64,000 nt of DNA from Anaerolineaceae bacterium (lineage in GTDB: Bacteria > Chloroflexota > Anaerolineae > Aggregatilineales > Phototrophicaceae), in assembly GCA_002699585.1 (NCBI GenBank), contig PABP01000032.1, positions 138,636-202,635 of the forward strand. The letters run 5' to 3'. Shown here one piece after another: positions 27,078-36,374 of the stretch. The translations under genes and the position numbers were made by a program. The notes under the pieces are model-generated. The model was not told the DNA's origin and did no database searches. It saw only the letters and a list, made by a program, of their open reading frames with translations. Each line of letters opens with the position of its first letter. Within the stretch, counting starts at the first letter, position 1.

Positions 27078-27343
27078 CGCCTGGCCTCATTCATTACGGA
27101 GACGAAGTAATCTCTTGAAATTTGTGACATTATAAAATTGTGATACCATACTTAAAAATATTATACATAGGTTTATGTTGCAGGCAAGTATATAAAGATT
27201 TGTCAGCAAGATACGAGCATTATATCGAGAAAACGACAGGGTTGGATTTTTGCCAAACTGACTTTTCGCTGAAAAACGATCACCTACAGATTCAAGTTAC
27301 AATGCGCTACTGAAAGATTTATCGTAGAGTTTCCAGGCTTTGT

Positions 27344-28993
27344 ATGATGTCACTCAACAAACTTCCTCCGCATCCGGGTTGGGCGATCTTCTTGCGCACC
27401 AGCTCGCGTGAGGCGCAGAATCCTAAGAACTCACAGAAGCGCCAACGACATAACATCCACGAGGCGCTCATCTTCAAGTCCCAGATGGCAGTCGTCGATG
27501 AGTATGTTGATGTGATGAGCGGTCGCACGACCAATCGAGTAGATTACCAGCGATTACTGAGCGATGCCCGTCTGGGTCGCTTCTCGCATGTGGCGGTGGA
27601 GAATGCTGAACGGTTCGGTCGCAATGACACCGAAGCACTAGTGGCAATCGATGAAATGCATGCGCTGGGCGTGGCTGTACGATTTGCCGATTATCCTGAC
27701 CTTGATCCAATGGATGCCGATGACCGAATTCTGATTGCCCTCTCGTTTGTCCTGGCGCGACGCGAGTCAGCCAAGCTGGCCGAAAGAGTACGCGGTGGAC
27801 TGCATGCCAAGCTGCGCAGTGGGGGTTTCGTTGGATTAGCCCCCGATGGCTATTTGAACAAGATGGAACGCGACGAACAGAGCATGGTGGAAGGAAATGG
27901 TCGCGTCCGACGGTGGATTGAACCCGATCCGGACCAGTGGCCTGTCTGGCGTGAAGCTTGGGACTTGCTCCTAACAGGGCAGCACACGCTGACTGAGATC
28001 TGTGAAACACTACATGCCAAAGGCTACCGCTATCGCAGTGGTCGTCCCTTTGTGGAAGTCAAGAATGACATTCGACGAGCAGCTAAGAACACCCTCTCGA
28101 AGCGCTTTCACAACTGGTTCTATGCAGGTTGGATCGTGAGTCCCAAAGCGGGCATTGCTCCCAAGACCATCCGAGGTAACTGGAAACCGGTTGTCTCTAC
28201 TGAGGAATTCGAACGCGGTCTGGAGATCCTGGCTGTTCGAGCCGAAGATCGACCGCGGAAACGGCGGCACAAATATCTACTGAGTGGGCTGATTTATTAC
28301 CAGCGGCCGAAGAGTGGTAAACGCATTCGGATGTCCTGCTCCACATCCAATCCCAATCGCAATGGTGGCATCTCTTACTACCGCATTGTGGGCACGGATA
28401 TTCGGTTACTGTGCAAGCGGATCGATGCCCAATTAACCAGGTGGCTGCAACGCATACAAGTTGAACCGGACTACATCCCAGCGATGCGTGCTGCCTACAC
28501 TGACGAGATTGCCATGAAGATGGGGCATCTGCAGCCGAATCGGCGGCAGGAGATGGACGACGCTCTGAAAGCCGTCGAAGACGAAGAAGCCAGAGCAGTA
28601 CGTCTGTTTGCCTCTGGTAAGATTACCGAATCCGTTTGGGATGCGCTCTGGTTGGAGTGGCAGGACCGGAGGCGGACGCTGCGTGAGAGTCTGGCTGCCA
28701 TGCAGCAGGAGTCGCGTTATCATATCAAGCATCTAGACGATGCATTGGACATTATTTCAAAAGTGAGTATGATATTTTGTAGAATGGACTTGGAGAATCA
28801 GAAGAAATTACTCAAGGAGATGATTCACCAAGTTGTGGTGAATCAGGAAGGTCAGATCATCGACGTGGAATGGCGACCGCCCTTTGGCTACTTACATGAG
28901 GTTTCTGCCCGAGTAACGGGTGAAACCACCTGTTTGAGTGCCATTTCTGTCGTGAAAATTTCGAATAGAGTCTCCTCAGGTCCAATTTTGTAG
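27344..28993 (+). CDS. Large serine recombinase lacking the usual zinc-ribbon cysteines
   Basis: 549 residues. The resolvase catalytic domain has the nucleophile Ser20 in FLRTSSREAQ, then ENAERFGRND and an arginine-rich helix (RRESAKLAERVRGGLHAK). A recombinase domain (GLAPDGYLN, LTEICETLHAKGYRYRSGRPF) and a long coiled C-terminus (EEARAVRLFASGKIT) follow. In most relatives the next segment is a zinc ribbon starting LSGLxxCxxCG. Here it reads LSGLIYYQRPKSG, so the metal-binding cysteines are gone. It could be part of a mobile element; no att-like direct repeat was found around it. Confidence 0.88.
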   Translation: MMSLNKLPPHPGWAIFLRTSSREAQNPKNSQKRQRHNIHEALIFKSQMAVVDEYVDVMSGRTTNRVDYQRLLSDARLGRFSHVAVENAERFGRNDTEALVAIDEMHALGVAVRFADYPDLDPMDADDRILIALSFVLARRESAKLAERVRGGLHAKLRSGGFVGLAPDGYLNKMERDEQSMVEGNGRVRRWIEPDPDQWPVWREAWDLLLTGQHTLTEICETLHAKGYRYRSGRPFVEVKNDIRRAAKNTLSKRFHNWFYAGWIVSPKAGIAPKTIRGNWKPVVSTEEFERGLEILAVRAEDRPRKRRHKYLLSGLIYYQRPKSGKRIRMSCSTSNPNRNGGISYYRIVGTDIRLLCKRIDAQLTRWLQRIQVEPDYIPAMRAAYTDEIAMKMGHLQPNRRQEMDDALKAVEDEEARAVRLFASGKITESVWDALWLEWQDRRRTLRESLAAMQQESRYHIKHLDDALDIISKVSMIFCRMDLENQKKLLKEMIHQVVVNQEGQIIDVEWRPPFGYLHEVSARVTGETTCLSAISVVKISNRVSSGPIL

Positions 28994-29013
28994 CATTGTG
29001 TTATTAATTTATT

Positions 29014-29041
29014 TGATATTTATTCTAAAGATCAAATATCA
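29014..29041. terminator. AT-rich inverted repeat after the recombinase gene
   Basis: TGATATTT and AAATATCA are perfect complements separated by 12 nt, 21 nt past the recombinase stop. It may be a weak terminator or part of an element end. Confidence 0.35.
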
Positions 29042-29136
29042 CGTGAGAATACCTAAATCTCCCCTTTGTTGCTATCTCAGGCGAGTGAAAACTCATGTTG
29101 TCGGCACTACAGTAGTTCAAGTCTCCTAAGGTGTAT

Positions 29137-30012
29137 TCAGGCTGAGTAAGCTCGATCCATCGTTTTCAACCATTTCCATATATATATAGCTGACATTAAA
29201 GTATAGAAGATTCCTCCTGTTAGCCACATCACGAGGCCTGCCAACTGCTGATCGTGTAATGGTGCTAGCCCCCAACGATCAGAGACATCACTATAGAAAC
29301 CATACCAAGGCCGCGAACTGAAAACGAGTAGCATGCCAAGAGCCGCCCCCTGCATCATGGTCATGAAAAGGAGCACAGTATTGATGCCAAACTGCATCCT
29401 GCTGTGGTGCTGCAATACAACCCACCAGAAAAAATACGCTGTTAGCAAAAAACAGGCATGCTCAAGGTCGTGTATGAAGTCATTTTGTAACGCAGCTTGA
29501 TAGAACGTTGGCAGATGCCACAACCAAAACGGAATAACGAAGATTGTCCATGCTGTTGTGGGGTGCGCTAGGAACTGAAGATTGGATTTGACGATGGATG
29601 ACTTCAAAAGCCACTGGCTAATTTGCTGAGCAGCACGACGTGGCAGTGCCCACATCAAAGCATAAGGCGCATTACCGAATGCCAACAGCGGCGCAGCCAC
29701 CAAAATCAAGAGGATATGCTGAACCATATGGGCTGAAAATAGCACATCACTGAGTGCATCTAATGGGGTGAGGAGCGCAACGGCGACCGCGAACAGCCCG
29801 CTCATGAACGCTAGATACTGCCGACTCTGGATACCATGTCCTCTACCTGCACGTCGCCATACAAGCAACGCGCCTCTGTGGTAGACCCATGCCGAAAGTA
29901 GCAAAACGATTGTCAGCGGGTATACTATCTGCCATGCAGACCATAGATCATGTGGTGCAAGTGGCTGCTGACTGTGTGCAAGGATTGGAAACAGCGAATA
30001 ATCTACATTCAT
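29137..30012 (-). CDS. ctaG: Cytochrome c oxidase assembly protein, CtaG (caa3 type)
   Basis: About 291 residues with seven hydrophobic segments. Family blocks are clear: LLTPLDALSDVLFSAHMVQHILLILVAAPLL, HPTTAWTIFVIPFWLWHLPTFY, and a late GLVMWLTGGIFYTLMS. The His residues in SAHMVQH and LWHLPTFYQA are typical. CtaG helps insert copper in caa3-type oxidases. The oxidase genes lie 7 kb away at 36.8-41 kb. ATG 30012 is used; the frame opens at TTG 30033. Confidence 0.9.
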   Translation of the reverse strand: MNVDYSLFPILAHSQQPLAPHDLWSAWQIVYPLTIVLLLSAWVYHRGALLVWRRAGRGHGIQSRQYLAFMSGLFAVAVALLTPLDALSDVLFSAHMVQHILLILVAAPLLAFGNAPYALMWALPRRAAQQISQWLLKSSIVKSNLQFLAHPTTAWTIFVIPFWLWHLPTFYQAALQNDFIHDLEHACFLLTAYFFWWVVLQHHSRMQFGINTVLLFMTMMQGAALGMLLVFSSRPWYGFYSDVSDRWGLAPLHDQQLAGLVMWLTGGIFYTLMSAIYIWKWLKTMDRAYSA

Positions 30013-30160
30013 CACACTCAACAATACTATCAACAGATATATTTAACCAAGTACTTGTGATCTATGGCATCCAGGACAGATGGATCATCATGGCATAGGC
30101 CAACTGGTCTACAGGAAGATCCTAAGAATCAAGTTGTAGTTGTTATCCAATCTGAGTTCA

Positions 30161-30595
30161 TCAACTATCAGACTGGGAAATCTTTTCCACAACGTCTGCA
30201 GTTGTGTGCGGCTGGTCAATGCGCGTGGCAATATCGGCCTGCGCAATGATGCCCAACACGACATTATCGTCGTTCACGACCAGGATGCGGCGAATCTGAT
30301 GCGCTGCCATCGCCTGGATTGCCTTGCCCACATCATCATTTTCCTTGCAGGTGATGGGATCTGATGTCATCACTGTGTCAATGCGCGTCTGCTGCGGATC
30401 TTGCCCTTCGGCAACGACTTTAAGTGCGAGGTCACGATCTGTGACGATACCAAGCAATTTTTTGGACCGCTGGCTTTGCACCACTGGGATGGAGCCTACA
30501 TCTTCTGACCTCATCATTTTTGCGGCACTCTTAACGATGTCCGTTGGCAGGCAACATTGAACATCTTTCGTCATAACTTCACGACAAGTCGTCAT
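30161..30595 (-). CDS. CBS-domain pair protein
   Basis: 144 residues made of two CBS domains and little else: VMTKDVQCCLPTDIV, LLGIVTDRDLALKVVAEG, VMTSDPITCKENDD, IRRILVVNDDNVVLGIIAQADI. Such stand-alone pairs bind adenine nucleotides and act as energy or redox sensors. The neighbour upstream is a dodecin gene on the same strand, 68 nt away, so they may be co-transcribed. Confidence 0.9.
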   Translation of the reverse strand: MTTCREVMTKDVQCCLPTDIVKSAAKMMRSEDVGSIPVVQSQRSKKLLGIVTDRDLALKVVAEGQDPQQTRIDTVMTSDPITCKENDDVGKAIQAMAAHQIRRILVVNDDNVVLGIIAQADIATRIDQPHTTADVVEKISQSDS

Positions 30596-30663
30596 TATTT
30601 TGCTCCCCTATGTTGGGTCCATTTCAGCCTTTGACGGTCAATAAATATTACGATAAGTGCCGT

Positions 30664-30882
30664 TTACGAAGCAGCGCCGTCCTCAATACCAAAAGCCACT
30701 TTGACGGTTACACGCCAATCCATCATCTTGTTTTCATTCATTTGAACAGTCATATTGGTGACTTCTACGCCACTGATATGTCGAATTGACTTTGATGCTT
30801 CTTCAACGGCCCTCTCGACGGCATCCTGCCAACCTGTAGCAGATGAACCAACAAGCTCAACAACTTTCGCAATATCGGACAT
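30664..30882 (-). CDS. Dodecin (flavin-binding)
   Basis: 72 residues, normal for dodecin, a dodecameric protein that stores or buffers flavins. GWQDAVERAVEEASKSIRHI carries the aromatic residue that stacks on flavin, and the strand DWRVTVKVAFGIED ends the fold. AAGGAGGG stands 6 nt before the ATG. Confidence 0.9.
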   Translation of the reverse strand: MSDIAKVVELVGSSATGWQDAVERAVEEASKSIRHISGVEVTNMTVQMNENKMMDWRVTVKVAFGIEDGAAS

Positions 30883-31091
30883 CGAATTCCCTCCTTATTC
30901 ATAGATCCATACGTAGAAATCTCCCCTTAAATACCACGATAAAGGATTTGTCCTCGGAATGGCTCCATCATCTGTCCAAACTCTGTTAAGCCAATCGACT
31001 AGTTGAGAATGATACGATTGGGCGCTGCGAAAATTGCGATGATTTGTCAGGATGAAATAGATAGGTAAGTTGAAACTGTTTGGAGCTAATA

Positions 31092-32417
31092 ATGAAAAAA
31101 AGCATCGTATTTTTGCTAACGATGTTCGCTTTTTTTGCGTTTAATCCGGTGCTGGCCCAGGATAATGCGCCGCCATCCACCATTGGGCTGGAAGTGGTCG
31201 CTGAAGGACTCACTGCGCCACTGGACCTTGAACAACCCAATGATGGCAGCGGGCGTATGTTCATCGTTGATCAGATTGGCGTCATCCATGTCATCGACAG
31301 CGACGGTCAGTTGCTGGACGAGCCATTTTTGGATGTCCGTGACCGCATGGTCGAATTAAGCGACTCCTATGACGAACGTGGCTTGCTGGGGCTGGCTCTA
31401 CATCCTGACTTCGCCAATAATGGGCGTCTGTTTGTTTACTACAATGCACCGCTGCGAGAAGAAGGCCCGGAAGAATGGAACAACACCAGCCATGTCTCCG
31501 AGTTTACCGTCTCGTCAGACAATGCCAATCAGGTTGATATGGATTCCGAGACTGTGCTGCTGATGGTCGACCAACCTCAGATGAACCATGAGGGCGGCGA
31601 CATCGTTTTCGGTCCCGATGGCTACTTGTATGTGCCTTTAGGCGACGGCGGTGGTGCGGATGATACCGGTATGGGCCATACCGAGGGTATGGGTAACGGG
31701 CAGGATTTGTCCACGATGCTCGGTAAAATCCTGCGCATTGACGTCGATAACGGCGATCCCTATGCCATCCCCGACGACAATCCATTTGTCGATAATGCTG
31801 ACGCTCTCGATGAAATCTGGGCGTACGGTTTCCGTAACCCGTGGCGTGTCTCGTTCGACGAAGAACATGGCCTGATCGCTGCCGATCTTGGGCAGAACGT
31901 TTGGGAAGAAGTCCATGTTGTCGAAGCGGGTGGTAATTATGGCTGGAACGTCATGGAAGGCTCACACTGCTTTAGCACGGAAACCCCGAACTACAATCCG
32001 CTGGAATGCGATATGTCTGCTGCTAACGGTGACGCACTGCAGCTGCCAGTGGTCGAATACAATCATCAGGTAGGCATCTCCATTATTGGTGGCTACGTCT
32101 ATCGTGGTTCTGCAATGCCGACTGGCATGCAAGGCGCTTACGTATTCGCTGACTGGAGCACATCGTTTGCCGCACCACATGGGCAGATTTTCGCCGCAAC
32201 GATGGCCCCGGAAGGTGCAGACGAAAAGATGTGGAAGATGCAGACGCTGACAGTCGCCAATAGCGGCAATGCCTATCTGGATTCCTATATCCTGGCATTG
32301 GGTGAAGATAACAATGGTGAACTCTACATTCTATCATCCGATACCGCTGGGCCTTCCGGCGAGACTGGGCAGGTCAGGCGCATTGTCCCGGCTGATTCCA
32401 TCTTATCAGACGGCTAG
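31092..32417 (+). CDS. Secreted glucose/sorbosone dehydrogenase-like quinoprotein
   Basis: 441 residues with a signal peptide (MKKSIVFLLTMFAFF, cleavage after VLAQ). Six-bladed propeller of the soluble glucose dehydrogenase/sorbosone dehydrogenase family: LDLEQPNDGSGRMFIVDQ, GLLGLALHPDF, NHEGGDIVFGPDGYLYVPLGD, GFRNPWRVSF, ADLGQNVWEEV and GGNYGWNVMEG. Several members bind PQQ and oxidise sugars outside the cell, while others are Hedgehog-interacting-type lectins. ATG 31092 has GGAG 7 nt upstream. A strong terminator follows. Confidence 0.88.
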   Translation: MKKSIVFLLTMFAFFAFNPVLAQDNAPPSTIGLEVVAEGLTAPLDLEQPNDGSGRMFIVDQIGVIHVIDSDGQLLDEPFLDVRDRMVELSDSYDERGLLGLALHPDFANNGRLFVYYNAPLREEGPEEWNNTSHVSEFTVSSDNANQVDMDSETVLLMVDQPQMNHEGGDIVFGPDGYLYVPLGDGGGADDTGMGHTEGMGNGQDLSTMLGKILRIDVDNGDPYAIPDDNPFVDNADALDEIWAYGFRNPWRVSFDEEHGLIAADLGQNVWEEVHVVEAGGNYGWNVMEGSHCFSTETPNYNPLECDMSAANGDALQLPVVEYNHQVGISIIGGYVYRGSAMPTGMQGAYVFADWSTSFAAPHGQIFAATMAPEGADEKMWKMQTLTVANSGNAYLDSYILALGEDNNGELYILSSDTAGPSGETGQVRRIVPADSILSDG

Positions 32418-32442
32418 TCAATCTACGCCGCAATAGAAAACG

Positions 32443-32476
32443 AAAGCTCCTTCTGTCATGAAGGAGCTTTTGTTTT
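32443..32476 (+). terminator. Rho-independent terminator
   Basis: AAAGCTCCTTC pairs perfectly with GAAGGAGCTTT around a 6-nt loop, followed by TGTTTT. It lies 25 nt after the quinoprotein stop. It also lies between convergent genes, the other being the transketolase C-terminal half, so it may serve both. Confidence 0.88.
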
Positions 32477-32553
32477 GTGTGATTGGCTGATGTTCACCCT
32501 GAATTTGGCTGAACGCCAGCCAAGTGGAACTGCTTGCCAGTAGTTAGTGTTCG

Positions 32554-33525
32554 TTAGCTGGCTTGTTTTCTATCGAGCAGCTCGGTCGTTTTTTGAACGA
32601 TGTGTTTCGCTGAAATGCCGTATTTATCGAACAGGTCATCCGGGTCGCCCGATTCGGCATATTCATCCATGATGGCGACGTATGTCATCGGGACAGGCTG
32701 CTTGGCTGTGACAATCTGTGCGACGGCTGCGCCCAACCCGCCGACGATGCTATGTTCTTCAGCCGTAAGGATCGCGCCTGTTTCCAGAGCGGCTTTCTCA
32801 ATGGCTGCATGATCTATCGGCTTGACGGTATGCATATCCAGGACACGCGCTTCGATACCCTGTTGCGACAACGTATGCGCCGCTTCCAGCGCGATGGCAA
32901 CCATCAGGCCACAGGCGACAATGGTTAGATCATTGCCTTCGCGGACGACATTGGCCTTCCCTAGCTGGAAGGTGCTGTCAACGTTATAGACTTGCGGCGC
33001 ATCCGGGCGACCTGTTCGTAAATAGACAGGTCCATGGTGGTCGAACATGGCACGCGTGGCCCATACGGCGGCGTGTTCATCCGCAGGGACGAGGACTGTG
33101 AAGTAGGGTAGCGAGGCCGCCAGTGCCAGGTCTTCAATCGCCATCTGGCTGGGCCCATCCTGCCCCAAACTGATGCCGCTATGGGAACCCACCAGCTTGA
33201 CATCCAGCCGTGGGTAAGCAATCCCCATACGAATCTGATCGTAGGCATTACACAGCAAAAAGGCGGCAAAGCTGGCAGCGAGCGGTTGTTTGCCACTCGC
33301 TGCTAAACCACTGGCGATACCGACCAGGTTACTTTCCGCAATGCCAACGTTGAAGAAGCGCTCAGGGAAGGCGTTTTTGAAAAAGCGCGTTCGGGTCGAG
33401 TCGTGGACATCGCCATCAACAACGACGATGTTCTCGATCTCTGCGCCCATTTCTTCCAGCGTTTTGCCAAAGGCGTCGCGTGTTGCGACGCCCATTTCTA
33501 AACCAATGCTTTTACCGAGTTCCAT
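32554..33525 (-). CDS. Transketolase, C-terminal subunit
   Basis: 323 residues carrying the pyrimidine-binding and C-terminal transketolase domains: ATRDAFGKTLEEMG, FNVGIAESNLVGIASGLA (with the Glu that activates thiamine diphosphate), GSHSGISLGQDGPSQMAIEDLAL, PVYLRTGRPD and TAEEHSIVGGLGAAVAQI. The N-terminal subunit is encoded upstream at 34868-35737, with a LysM/GerMN gene between them. Split transketolases serve the pentose phosphate pathway or specialised sugar routes; which applies here is not clear. Confidence 0.93.
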   Translation of the reverse strand: MELGKSIGLEMGVATRDAFGKTLEEMGAEIENIVVVDGDVHDSTRTRFFKNAFPERFFNVGIAESNLVGIASGLAASGKQPLAASFAAFLLCNAYDQIRMGIAYPRLDVKLVGSHSGISLGQDGPSQMAIEDLALAASLPYFTVLVPADEHAAVWATRAMFDHHGPVYLRTGRPDAPQVYNVDSTFQLGKANVVREGNDLTIVACGLMVAIALEAAHTLSQQGIEARVLDMHTVKPIDHAAIEKAALETGAILTAEEHSIVGGLGAAVAQIVTAKQPVPMTYVAIMDEYAESGDPDDLFDKYGISAKHIVQKTTELLDRKQAS

Positions 33526-33543
33526 GTGTGCCTCCTCGTATGC

Positions 33544-34815
33544 CTAAATCTCGCCTTCGAGCGGTTGGCCATTCAACGAGATGGAGACGCTGTCGATGGT
33601 GCTATATTGCAAGGCTGTTTGCTCAATCTGCGCCATGACGCGCGGTTCATCACAGGTACCGCCGATTTGCAGGGAGCCAGACAGCTCGATGATGGCTTCT
33701 CCGTTCACAATGTCGATACCCTCGACCGTGAGGTCAGATTGATAGAGCGCATTGTACAGGCCAGATTGCCCATATGTGCGCGACTCAATGGCGAACAACT
33801 CTTCCAGTGCAGCTGTGAGCGGCGCAGGCGTGGGTTCAAAGTTGACAGTCACAGGAATGAGGCTGTCGCCGCAGCCTATCTGCTGACCTGAACGACCTTC
33901 ATCACCCAATGCAACCAGATAGATCTGGGTCTGCTCGAACATCGCGCCGTCTTCCGGTGGCAGCGGTGTTGGGGTTGGGCTGACCTGCCCATCAGTCACG
34001 GTAAATACTTCTGAGACGGTTTCTTCATTGTTGAGGACGACAACGGCGACACGCTCCTGTGGCGGTTCGATCTGTGGAGAAATTTGTAAGGTCGCGTCCA
34101 GTTCGCCATCTGCGTTAATTTCCCGTGTTGCAACGACGACATACTCCGAAGCTGGCGGACCCATACCAACTTCAACTTGGGCACCAGGCGGGAAGCCGGA
34201 AGCAAAGACGCGAATCGTCGTTCCGGCGGGACCGCTATCGGGGCGGATGGATACGGAGCGAGCTGTACCACCACCAGGGATGTTCATCATCTGTCCAGGG
34301 AAGATCAGTGACGGGTCGTCAATATCGGGGTTGGCGTTCAATAACGCTGCGACTGTCGTATTGCAGTCAACCGCAATGCGATACAGATTGTCGCCACCCA
34401 GTACTTCATAAGGACTATCACAGGTGGGTTCAGGGTCGGTCGGTGGCGTTGGGTCTGCCGGAGCCGGACGCGTATCACAGAAGACGACATTTTCGCCATC
34501 TTCAGAAACGCGATAATCGTAAACTGTGCCATCATAGGTCAGCAAGAATTGATAACCGGGCGTGATAACCTGAGCATAGCTCTGTCCCTGGCTCGGACAT
34601 CCCAGGCTGGTATCACTGAACTCTTCATAATCCCATTCGTACACAGTGAGGTCATCCAATGTGATGTTTGCTCGTTCACCCTGGCTGAGCTGCGCCAGCG
34701 CAAGGTCGATCTGCGGCGGCGCGTCTTGTGCGCTTGTCATCGCCAGGGGCAGCAAGAACATCATAATTGCGATTACTATCGTGGGAATGAATCTTCTACG
34801 GGGTACATGTGACAA
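33544..34815 (-). CDS. Secreted LysM and GerMN domain protein
   Basis: 423 residues. Signal peptide to about residue 30 (hydrophobic core MMFLLPLAM, then TSAQ). A middle region with DEPTC-type linker precedes a LysM domain (YEVLGGDNLYRIAVDCNTTVAALLN, with FPGQMMNIPGG), an Ig-like segment (DSGPAGTTIRVFASGFPPG) and a C-terminal GerMN domain (VTVNFEPTPAPLTAALEELF, DLTVEGIDIVNGEAIIELSG). LysM binds peptidoglycan or glycans; GerMN domains occur in spore and lipoprotein contexts. It lies between the two transketolase halves on the same strand, with gaps of 18 and 52 nt. Confidence 0.88.
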   Translation of the reverse strand: MSHVPRRRFIPTIVIAIMMFLLPLAMTSAQDAPPQIDLALAQLSQGERANITLDDLTVYEWDYEEFSDTSLGCPSQGQSYAQVITPGYQFLLTYDGTVYDYRVSEDGENVVFCDTRPAPADPTPPTDPEPTCDSPYEVLGGDNLYRIAVDCNTTVAALLNANPDIDDPSLIFPGQMMNIPGGGTARSVSIRPDSGPAGTTIRVFASGFPPGAQVEVGMGPPASEYVVVATREINADGELDATLQISPQIEPPQERVAVVVLNNEETVSEVFTVTDGQVSPTPTPLPPEDGAMFEQTQIYLVALGDEGRSGQQIGCGDSLIPVTVNFEPTPAPLTAALEELFAIESRTYGQSGLYNALYQSDLTVEGIDIVNGEAIIELSGSLQIGGTCDEPRVMAQIEQTALQYSTIDSVSISLNGQPLEGEI

Positions 34816-34867
34816 AATAATCTCCTTTACGTCTTAATACGTGCATTGTGGAGTGTGACGCCTTCAA

Positions 34868-35737
34868 TCAATCTAAGTCGGCGTACATATCATCCAATTC
34901 CGACAGCGCCACCTGAGCTTCTTCTTTGGTTAAGGTTTTGCCATGCTTATGGCTGGTTTCGTCAGCTTCAAAGGGGGATAAACCTTTGCCTTTTTTGGTG
35001 TGGGCGACGATGACCTGGGGTTGGCCCGACACACTTTTCATCATCTCCAGGCTGCTGACGATTTTTTGCATATCGTGCCCGTCGATTTCATGGGTGTACC
35101 AGTCAAAGGCGCGCCATTTTTCCATAAAGGGCGTCAACACCGGCATGATGTCTTCCACTGCGCCGGTTTGCTGATAGTGATTGTTATCGACGATCAGCGT
35201 CAGATTATCGACTTTGTATTTGGCGGCTGCCATTGTCGCTTCCCAGATTTGGCCTTCGTCAGCTTCACCATCACCAATGATGACGTAGACACGATAGGTT
35301 TGACCGTCTAAGCGTGCAGCCAGCGCGTGACCTAACCCGATTGATAAACCCTGCCCTAGAGAGCCTGTGGAGGCTTCGACACCGGGGAGTGCTCGCATGT
35401 TGGGGTGGCCTTCTACGGGGCTGCCTGTTTGTCTCAGGGTAGGCAGCAGGTCCGCATCGAAGTAACCGGCTTCTGCCAGGGTGACGTACAGGCCGGGCGC
35501 ACCATGCCCTTTGCTCAGGATGAAGCGGTCACGCTCCAACCATTGTGGGCGGTGCGGGTCGTAATGCATGACGCCGCTAAAATAAAGCGCTGTCAGAATA
35601 TCAATCATCGACAAGGAACTGGACGGATGTCCTGATCCTGCCCGGGTGGTGATTTCGATAATCTGTTTGCTTAACTTATGAGAAATACGCCTCAAATCTT
35701 TGATGGTGCGCTGATTGAGATCGGCTGAAGTCTGCAC
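34868..35737 (-). CDS. Transketolase, N-terminal subunit
   Basis: 289 residues with the thiamine diphosphate domain: TTRAGSGHPSSSLSMIDILTALYF, DRFILSKGHGAPGLYVTLAEAGYF, GSLGQGLSIGLGHALAAR, the GDGEADEGQIWEA metal motif and VDNNHYQQTG. GTG 35737 is chosen because AGGAAGGA lies just upstream; the frame extends to 35848 with unlike sequence. Works with the C-terminal subunit at 32554-33525. Confidence 0.93.
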   Translation of the reverse strand: MQTSADLNQRTIKDLRRISHKLSKQIIEITTRAGSGHPSSSLSMIDILTALYFSGVMHYDPHRPQWLERDRFILSKGHGAPGLYVTLAEAGYFDADLLPTLRQTGSPVEGHPNMRALPGVEASTGSLGQGLSIGLGHALAARLDGQTYRVYVIIGDGEADEGQIWEATMAAAKYKVDNLTLIVDNNHYQQTGAVEDIMPVLTPFMEKWRAFDWYTHEIDGHDMQKIVSSLEMMKSVSGQPQVIVAHTKKGKGLSPFEADETSHKHGKTLTKEEAQVALSELDDMYADLD

Positions 35738-35968
35738 AATTTTTTCCTTCCTGATGTCCGTCCTGTGGAACCAACCATTAGTCAGGCGTGTTCTGCACAG
35801 ATACGAAACACTCTCTTTCAGCCTATATAACGGAGCACAGAATGTCATGGGGTATACAGTTAAACGTGGCTTCGGTCGTATGACCTATTGGAAATAGGTG
35901 ATTCGGCTAACCATGCAGTGGACATACTTCAAGAATAACGAGCATGTCACCGTAGTTTCATCTATCTA

Positions 35969-36346
35969 TCAGGTGCGCTCATAGAGATAGGCCATAATGA
36001 TACGGGCCTGGGCTTCGGTCAGCCCAAGGATAGGCATCGCCGTTTGATGATCGATGGATTGCGGATTGCGGATCCACAGAACCAGATTTTCAGGGGTGTT
36101 GGGGAGTCTCCCAGCGATATAACTGCGTTCTCGAAAATTACCCAGGGCAGGGCCGGTGTGCACATCTGGCCCTGCCAGGCCAGGGATCACATGGCAGGAA
36201 CGACAGCCGTACTGACGCATGAGGTCCCGCGCCTGATCGTGATCGGCTGCCTCAAATGTCGGCATCGCCGTGACCAATTCCGTGTTGGTCTGTGCTGTGC
36301 AGGCCGCCACAATCAACAGCGTCAGTAGCAACAAAAGACGTTTCAT
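35969..36346 (-). CDS. Lipoprotein c-type cytochrome
   Basis: 125 residues. A lipoprotein signal (MKRLLLLLTLLIVAAC, lipobox VAAC) anchors a single cytochrome c domain with haem site CRSCH and a likely axial Met in TAMPILGLTEAQARIIMAYLYE. NPQSIDHQTAMP resembles the haem c domain of cox subunit II in this locus (NPQSIKPGSEMP), which suggests a shared origin or partner. It is the last gene of the respiratory block and probably passes electrons to the oxidase. Confidence 0.88.
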   Translation of the reverse strand: MKRLLLLLTLLIVAACTAQTNTELVTAMPTFEAADHDQARDLMRQYGCRSCHVIPGLAGPDVHTGPALGNFRERSYIAGRLPNTPENLVLWIRNPQSIDHQTAMPILGLTEAQARIIMAYLYERT

Positions 36347-36374
36347 TGGTAACTTCCACACTATGAACATTCGG

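Noticed and set aside
27078-29136. Defined ends of a mobile element around the serine recombinase
   Set aside because: Only an AT-rich inverted repeat after the gene was found. No matching direct or inverted repeat lies before it, so no element boundary can be supported.
33526-33891. Plus-strand frame of 121 codons opposite the LysM/GerMN gene
   Set aside because: The opposite strand carries a protein with a signal peptide and known domains; this frame has none.
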